A stretch of 34,329 nucleotides of DNA, from assembly GCA_017853685.1 (NCBI GenBank), contig JAFMJD010000009.1, positions 1 through 34,329 on the forward strand, given 5' to 3'. Under the pieces are notes generated by a model. It saw nothing but the letters and a program-made list of their open reading frames with translations. It did no database searches and was not told where the DNA came from. This document shows positions 28,762 through 34,329 of this stretch, piece after piece (within the stretch, counting starts at the first letter, position 1; each line of letters begins with the position of its first letter). Source of the DNA: Actinomycetota bacterium (GTDB taxonomy: Bacteria; Actinomycetota; Acidimicrobiia; Acidimicrobiales; Ilumatobacteraceae). The translations under genes were made by a program, and so were the position numbers.

Positions 28762-29376
28762 TCAGCGCCGCGTGAGGGCCGGACCGTCGTATCCCATCAG
28801 GCCCAGGGCGAACCCGACGTAGCGACGAGCCACTTCCTCGGGTGAAGACGAATGGCCAGGGCGGTACCACTGCGGAATCGCCACGCACATCGTGGTGACG
28901 GCTCGCGAGGCATCGTGGGCGTGCGATACCCGGAAACTGCCGGCCTCGACGGCGGCGTCCACCTCGGCATCCACCATGCGCTGCTGGGTGGTTCGCAGCC
29001 GCACGATGCGGGTCCGGTTGTCGGGCTCGAGGCTGCGCATCTCGCTCGCCCCGATGAAGGCGAGGTCACGGCGGTGGCAGTGATACAGCACCAGACACTC
29101 GATGAGCAGTGAAAACGCCCGCACGGGGTCGCCGGCGCCTTCGTGGCGGGCGGCCTGACTGCGCCACAGGAGGTCGTCCATGGTCACATCCAAGAGGCCC
29201 ACCAACATGTCCTGCTTGGTGGCGAAGTGGTGGTACATGCCCGGCACCGACAGCCCTGCCCGCCGGGCGATATCCCGCACGGTGGCACCGTGGTACCCGG
29301 TCTCGACAAAGGCGCCAGCCGCAGCAGCAAGTACTGGGTCCAGCTCGACTTCGCCGTATTCACGCCAGTCCGCCAC
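28762..29376 (-). CDS. TetR-family transcriptional regulator
   Basis: ELDPVLAAAAGAFVETGYHGATVRDIARRAGLSVPGMYHHFATKQDMLVGLL: classic TetR HTH. GTG at 29376 with upstream ggggg; the track ORF start at 29589 looks too long. Confidence 0.93.
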   Translation of the reverse strand: MADWREYGEVELDPVLAAAAGAFVETGYHGATVRDIARRAGLSVPGMYHHFATKQDMLVGLLDVTMDDLLWRSQAARHEGAGDPVRAFSLLIECLVLYHCHRRDLAFIGASEMRSLEPDNRTRIVRLRTTQQRMVDAEVDAAVEAGSFRVSHAHDASRAVTTMCVAIPQWYRPGHSSSPEEVARRYVGFALGLMGYDGPALTRR

Positions 29377-29463
29377 GGAGTCCCCCGCCTGTTGTTGCCG
29401 CCCGCCCGTTGCCGCAGGATCCCCCCCGTGCGACCCGCAGCACCATAGCAGCACCAGCGACCT

Positions 29464-29492
29464 ATCGCTCGGTCGGCGAGCGACCGATCGGT
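29464..29492. promoter_or_regulatory. Candidate composite TetR operator between the divergent TetR and sigma-like genes
   Basis: Contains ATCGCTCGGT (identical 10-mer to 28711-28720), inverted repeat TCGGTCG-gcgag-CGACCGA, and the perfect palindrome ACCGATCGGT. Confidence 0.55.
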
Positions 29493-29689
29493 GAACTCTG
29501 TTCAGAGTAGCCCGACGGACTCGCCCCGGCACCTTTTGCGCCGTCGGGCACCGCACGGCACATCGCTCGACAACCACGTGTCCTGTCACAAAGTGCGCGA
29601 ACGGGAGTCGATTTCACTGAATGGCCACTCCATCGATCCCCGTATTGTCGGAAAGACAACGCCCGCGCATGAGCCGAAAGGGGGCCGTC

Positions 29690-30331
29690 ATGGACGAGCA
29701 GCCTGACGCGCTCTCCGAGTTTGCCCGAGCGGCGTTCGCCTGGCTCGACACACCCGCCGCAACGCGACTCGCGAACAGGCTCATCCATCGCTACAGGCTC
29801 TTTCTCGAACCCGACGATGTGCTGAACGAGGCACGATTGCGCGTCTGGCGACGGACCGCAACTGAGCACGCCGACCTCGTGAATGCGCCGGCGTATTGCA
29901 GCACGGTGATTGCAAACATCGTGAAGAAGATCGAACGCGGTGCCGAACCGAGAGACGTCGATGAGGAGCTCGTGTGGCAGCCGGGACCCGGCGCCGCCGT
30001 GCCGCAGGAGTCCGACTCCGCCGAGTTTCTCGATGACCTGCGGGCCGGTGTGGAGACAAGCGGTGAGCAACCATGGGTGGTGTCCGGTGCACTGACCGCC
30101 ATCACCCTCACCCTCTACGACACATGCGACCTGCGCGGTGTCCCCCAGCCGGCCGGAAGGGCGCAGCAGGCGCGGATGTGGGCGGGACTGTGGTTCTCGG
30201 GCAAACGCGACGGATTCTTCGCGAATCAACAGGCGGATCACCCACGCATCCGACAGGCAAGAGCGCGTGCATGTTCACGGATCGCCGACCTCTTGGATCG
30301 CGTCACGCTGACGATGCGGGGGCAGCGATGA
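29690..30331 (+). CDS. Divergent sigma-70/ECF-like protein
   Basis: LEPDDVLNEARLRVWRR...APAYCSTVIANIVKKIER resembles sigma region 2; HPRIRQARARACSRIADLL resembles a region-4 recognition helix. ATG at 29690 with SD aaaggggg. Confidence 0.6.
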   Translation: MDEQPDALSEFARAAFAWLDTPAATRLANRLIHRYRLFLEPDDVLNEARLRVWRRTATEHADLVNAPAYCSTVIANIVKKIERGAEPRDVDEELVWQPGPGAAVPQESDSAEFLDDLRAGVETSGEQPWVVSGALTAITLTLYDTCDLRGVPQPAGRAQQARMWAGLWFSGKRDGFFANQQADHPRIRQARARACSRIADLLDRVTLTMRGQR

Positions 30332-31584
30332 ACCTCGCACTCTTCGACAACGCGCTCACCGTCCACGGCGGCACCGATGAATACGACGTCGTTGCACAAC
30401 CATCCGGCCCTGCGGGCGTAAACGTGTTGCCGCTGCAACATCTGCGCATCCGATTCGACGCGGCTGATCCGCTGCTGATGTGCGGCCTCGACGTGAGTGC
30501 CTCCATCAGCATCAAGACTCTGGGGTACTTCATCGGTTTGGATCGCGCTGAACAGGTGCTCGAGCGTCGCCCCACGCCGTCGATGCGATCAAGGAACATC
30601 GATGCGCTCCAGCCCACCCCACGATCACTCCGGACCGGGGTACGAGAGGTGATCAGCGATCTGTCATTCGCCGCAGCACTGCACTCGCACAGTGAGGACA
30701 CGGCGCTATCCGACCTCACGCGCGCTGCGGCAGCACTCGAGCTCGCAGTGACCTGTAGTCGCCTGGACGACTTCGGTGTTCCGGGCCTGATCGACACGCG
30801 GAGCGACGCCGTGTCGCGTGCAGCGGAGATGCTGCGGGCCTCCGGGGACGAGATCGACACCCTGGTGGAGGATGCGCCCGACTTCGCGCGACGTCTGGCG
30901 CAGCTGTGCCGGGCGATGGGCCTGAGCGACCGAGTATTCGCACGTACCGCCGAGTACGTCGAGCAGGCGTTGCGACCCGACGACGACTGGTACGAGTTCG
31001 GTGCCGACGCCTCGAGGGCGAACATCGCGTTGAGCTCGATGCCGGACACCCCGATGCTCGCGGCCCGCATGGCTGCTCCCTCCGAGCGCGCCAGATCAGT
31101 ATCTGATCTGCATCTCGTCCAACCTGCAGTGGAACTGTTGCGCGGCGGACGCCTCGTGGTGCGACCCGAGAACGAACGCATCACCTCCGATGCCTGCTGG
31201 GTGCGCGTACTGCGCGGCGGCACCTTGTCGGTGCTTGCGCTCGCTCCTGCGCGCCGTGTAGCCGGCGGTTGGCTCGCCGAGGCTCTGGTCGAACCGGGTC
31301 TCACGCTGGACGATCTCGAGATCGATGTGGTGGAGCGCCCGGTTCTGCCGGAGTCGTCGTTGACACGTGCGCGGCGGGCGGTGGCGCTCGGTCGAGAGGC
31401 GGTTGCGCTGGCGGTGCTCGACGAATCGCCGGCGGCACGAGACCTGTGGCGCGAGTGCGCACACGCATGGGACGAACTCGGCGACCGCCAACGCACACGG
31501 CGCGCGATGGCCTATGCACAGAGCTCGATGCCCCAGCGCACTGCGGCACTCGCTGAGTACATCGCCTACGCCAGCGATCTCTGA
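30328..31584 (+). CDS. Uncharacterised helix-rich protein, possibly TPR-like C-terminus
   Basis: ATG overlaps the upstream stop (ATGA at 30328-30331). C-terminal ALGREAVALAVLDESPAARDLWRECAHAWDELGDRQRTRRAMAYAQ looks like paired helices. No family recognised. Confidence 0.75.
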   Translation: MNLALFDNALTVHGGTDEYDVVAQPSGPAGVNVLPLQHLRIRFDAADPLLMCGLDVSASISIKTLGYFIGLDRAEQVLERRPTPSMRSRNIDALQPTPRSLRTGVREVISDLSFAAALHSHSEDTALSDLTRAAAALELAVTCSRLDDFGVPGLIDTRSDAVSRAAEMLRASGDEIDTLVEDAPDFARRLAQLCRAMGLSDRVFARTAEYVEQALRPDDDWYEFGADASRANIALSSMPDTPMLAARMAAPSERARSVSDLHLVQPAVELLRGGRLVVRPENERITSDACWVRVLRGGTLSVLALAPARRVAGGWLAEALVEPGLTLDDLEIDVVERPVLPESSLTRARRAVALGREAVALAVLDESPAARDLWRECAHAWDELGDRQRTRRAMAYAQSSMPQRTAALAEYIAYASDL

Positions 31585-31719
31585 TCCGTTCGCGCGCAAC
31601 GCTCTGCGAGCGAGAGCTCTGCCATCCATCGGGGGCACCCATCACACCGTGCGCCATTGCGTGCGTTGTCGTCCTCAGAACACGAACCATGCCCAGTTGG
31701 GCTCACGAAAGGAACCACC

Positions 31720-32628
31720 ATGAACGCTCTTTCCCTCCTCGAGAACGCATCGATCGGCTACCCCATCACCCGAGGGGGTGTCTCACTGTTTCCGGTCTAC
31801 ATCCGCATCAAGGACGCACTCATCACCACCGGACCGGCCACGGGCGTCATCATCACCGAGCGCCCCGACGCATCCGTGCCCTCGCTGGTGGTGCACAACC
31901 CCACGGGTTCACCGGTGCTGCTTCTCGAGGGTGAGACCGTGTCAGGCGGACGACAGAACCGCGTGCTCAACGTGAGCGTGCTCGTGCCGGCCGGGGCAAC
32001 CGTGGACATCCCGGTGTCCTGCGTGGAGCAGGGCCGGTGGGGCGGTGGCCGCGAGTTCGACCGCAGCCCGTCGCTCGCACCGCGTCGCGTTCGTCGGGAG
32101 AAACTCCACGGCGTCAATCGGCACGTGGCCGAGGGCGGACACAAGTTCTCGGACCAGGGCGCCGTGTGGCACGTGGTGAACAACGAGTTGAACCGACTGG
32201 GAGTGAACAACGACACCCACTCCCTGCTCGACACCGAGCACGTGATCCAGCAGCGACACGACATCGCGGCCGCAGTGGATGCGTTGGTGCAGTGCGGTCC
32301 GCTCCCCGGACAGTGCGGGGTGATTGTTGCCCACGCTGGTCGCATCGTGAGTGCGGACGTCTTTGCGAATCCCGACCTGCTGGCATGCCAGTGGTCGGCC
32401 ATCGTGCAGGCTGCCATGCTCGATGCACCGGGCCCCGAGGTGCACGGACGGCCCTCGGCCAGCAAGGCGTTGTCGTTCCTCCGCAAGTTCTGCAGTGGTG
32501 AGGCACGGCTGGCCCCGGGCGTGGGCCTCGGCCGTGAGCATCACGTAGCGGCGAAGCGTCTCGTCGGCCAGGCACTCGTGTGGGACGACGTCTTGGTGCA
32601 TGCCAGCGCATTTGCGAGCGCAGCGTGA
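31720..32628 (+). CDS. ARPP-1/DUF6569-like domain protein
   Basis: PSLVVHNPTGSPVLLLEGETVSGGRQNRVLNVSVLVPAGATVDIPVSCVEQGRWGGG matches my recollection of the ARPP-1 pattern (V.N....PVLLL.GE...G..QNR.LN....VPA.....IPVSCVE.GRW). ATG at 31720 with SD aaagga. Confidence 0.8.
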   Translation: MNALSLLENASIGYPITRGGVSLFPVYIRIKDALITTGPATGVIITERPDASVPSLVVHNPTGSPVLLLEGETVSGGRQNRVLNVSVLVPAGATVDIPVSCVEQGRWGGGREFDRSPSLAPRRVRREKLHGVNRHVAEGGHKFSDQGAVWHVVNNELNRLGVNNDTHSLLDTEHVIQQRHDIAAAVDALVQCGPLPGQCGVIVAHAGRIVSADVFANPDLLACQWSAIVQAAMLDAPGPEVHGRPSASKALSFLRKFCSGEARLAPGVGLGREHHVAAKRLVGQALVWDDVLVHASAFASAA

Positions 32629-33542
32629 CCAAGCGCAAGACCAACGCGGTGAGTCGCGTCTTCTTCAACGACACGTACACGGCCTGCGCGTACCGGTGGG
32701 ATACCACGCGCAAGTCGGCATGGATTGCCGAGGCCCTGCGGGTCCGGCCGATCGACGGTGTCGTCCTCGACGATCCCTCATCGTTCACGGACACCGCAGA
32801 GGCCATCGTTCGACGAGTGCACGAGTCGACATACGTGGATGCCGTCCGCTCCGGCGAGCCGGCTGACCTTGCGGCGTCGCAAGGCTTCACGTGGGATGCG
32901 GGCTTGTACCCCACGGCGATCGCCCACTCGGCCGGGCTCGTGGCTGCAACCGAACGCGTGCTGCGACACGGCGATCCCTGGGCTGGAAGTCTGTCGTCGG
33001 GCCTGCACCACGCGTCGTTCGAACGCGGCAAGGGGTTCTGCACCTTCAACGGCCTTGCGGTTGCCGCACAACATGCATACGACCTCGGTGCACGACGCAT
33101 CCTGGTGATCGACTTCGATGCGCACTGCGGTGGCGGCACGTACTCCACCACGCGACACCTCCCGGTCACCCAGATCGATGTGTCATGCGAGTCATACGAC
33201 CGTTGGCGACCCGTCGACACGGACCTGAGCAGCGAGCTCATGGATGCTCAGGTGGACAACTACCTCGACACGATCCGCAGAGCGCTCGAGCGCGCAACGA
33301 CCCTCGGGCCCTGGGACTTCGTGATCTACAACGCAGGCATGGACCCCCGGAACTCCGGGGTGCCGGCCGAGCAACTGGCCGAGCGTGAGCGACTCGTTGC
33401 GCAGTGGTGCACCGCACCCACCATCGTCACTCTGGCCGGTGGGTACACATCGAACATCTCGGAGCACCACCTCGTGTCATTGCACCGGAGCACCTTCGAG
33501 GCATTCGCGACACATGCGTCGAGGGGCTGCACCGTGGCGTGA
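32625..33542 (+). CDS. Histone deacetylase-like (arginase-fold) Zn amidohydrolase
   Basis: SSGLHHASFERGKGFCTFNGLAVAAQHA (HH dyad, GFC.FN), LVIDFDAHCGGGT (DxH metal ligands), YNAGMDP (Asp ligand), LAGGYTSN (GGY). GTG overlaps the upstream TGA at 32625-32628. Confidence 0.9.
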   Translation: MTKRKTNAVSRVFFNDTYTACAYRWDTTRKSAWIAEALRVRPIDGVVLDDPSSFTDTAEAIVRRVHESTYVDAVRSGEPADLAASQGFTWDAGLYPTAIAHSAGLVAATERVLRHGDPWAGSLSSGLHHASFERGKGFCTFNGLAVAAQHAYDLGARRILVIDFDAHCGGGTYSTTRHLPVTQIDVSCESYDRWRPVDTDLSSELMDAQVDNYLDTIRRALERATTLGPWDFVIYNAGMDPRNSGVPAEQLAERERLVAQWCTAPTIVTLAGGYTSNISEHHLVSLHRSTFEAFATHASRGCTVA

Positions 33543-33560
33543 CGCCCGTCCCCGCACGCG

Positions 33561-33592
33561 CAGCACCCCGGGTCCACCGACCCGGGGTGCTG
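33561..33592. terminator. Bidirectional terminator-like hairpin between convergent genes
   Basis: cagcaccccgggtc-cacc-gacccggggtgctg: 14-bp perfect stem with a 4-nt loop, in the gap between the deacetylase stop (33542) and the collagen-like gene stop (33627). No clear T-tract. Confidence 0.8.
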
Positions 33593-33626
33593 ACTCGTTA
33601 CTCGACGCTGCGGACGAAGGTGCTGA

Positions 33627-34329
<703 letters not shown>

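Noticed and set aside
29645-29659. TTGTC-GGAAA-GACAA inverted repeat before the sigma-like gene
   Set aside because: 5-bp arms are short; possible operator but below my evidence threshold.

Overview
The window is a high-GC actinobacterial chromosome segment. Gene content (WhiB, a Get3/ArsA pair, an F420-type LLM oxidoreductase, TetR regulators) suggests an Acidimicrobiia-like organism, but taxonomy is inference. From left to right it carries: a WhiB regulator; a minus-strand nfeD-like/selA/selB block for selenocysteine incorporation; an ArsA/Get3-like ATPase pair plus a lone receiver domain; tRNA-Pro(CGG); an acetyl-CoA hydrolase/CoA-transferase; an LLM-class oxidoreductase; a DNA methyltransferase with a C-terminal extension; an M15-type peptidase with five peptidoglycan-binding repeats; a TetR; a membrane glycosyltransferase; and two giant adjacent minus-strand genes (1203 aa with a Tat-type signal, and about 1448 aa with no obvious signal). 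These are followed by an ADP-ribosylglycohydrolase fused to a tyrosine/dual-specificity phosphatase-like domain, an SCO6745-like protein, an acyl-CoA ligase/cyclase/TetR cluster with palindromic operator candidates, and a four-gene block (divergent sigma-like protein, unknown protein, ARPP-1/DUF6569-like protein, histone-deacetylase-fold amidohydrolase). The window ends in a truncated collagen-like protein with a near-perfect 69-bp duplication. The best candidates for an undescribed system are (1) the giant Tat/partner gene pair and (2) the sigma-like/unknown/ARPP-1/deacetylase block. All calls come from reading the sequence and supplied ORFs; no searches were run.
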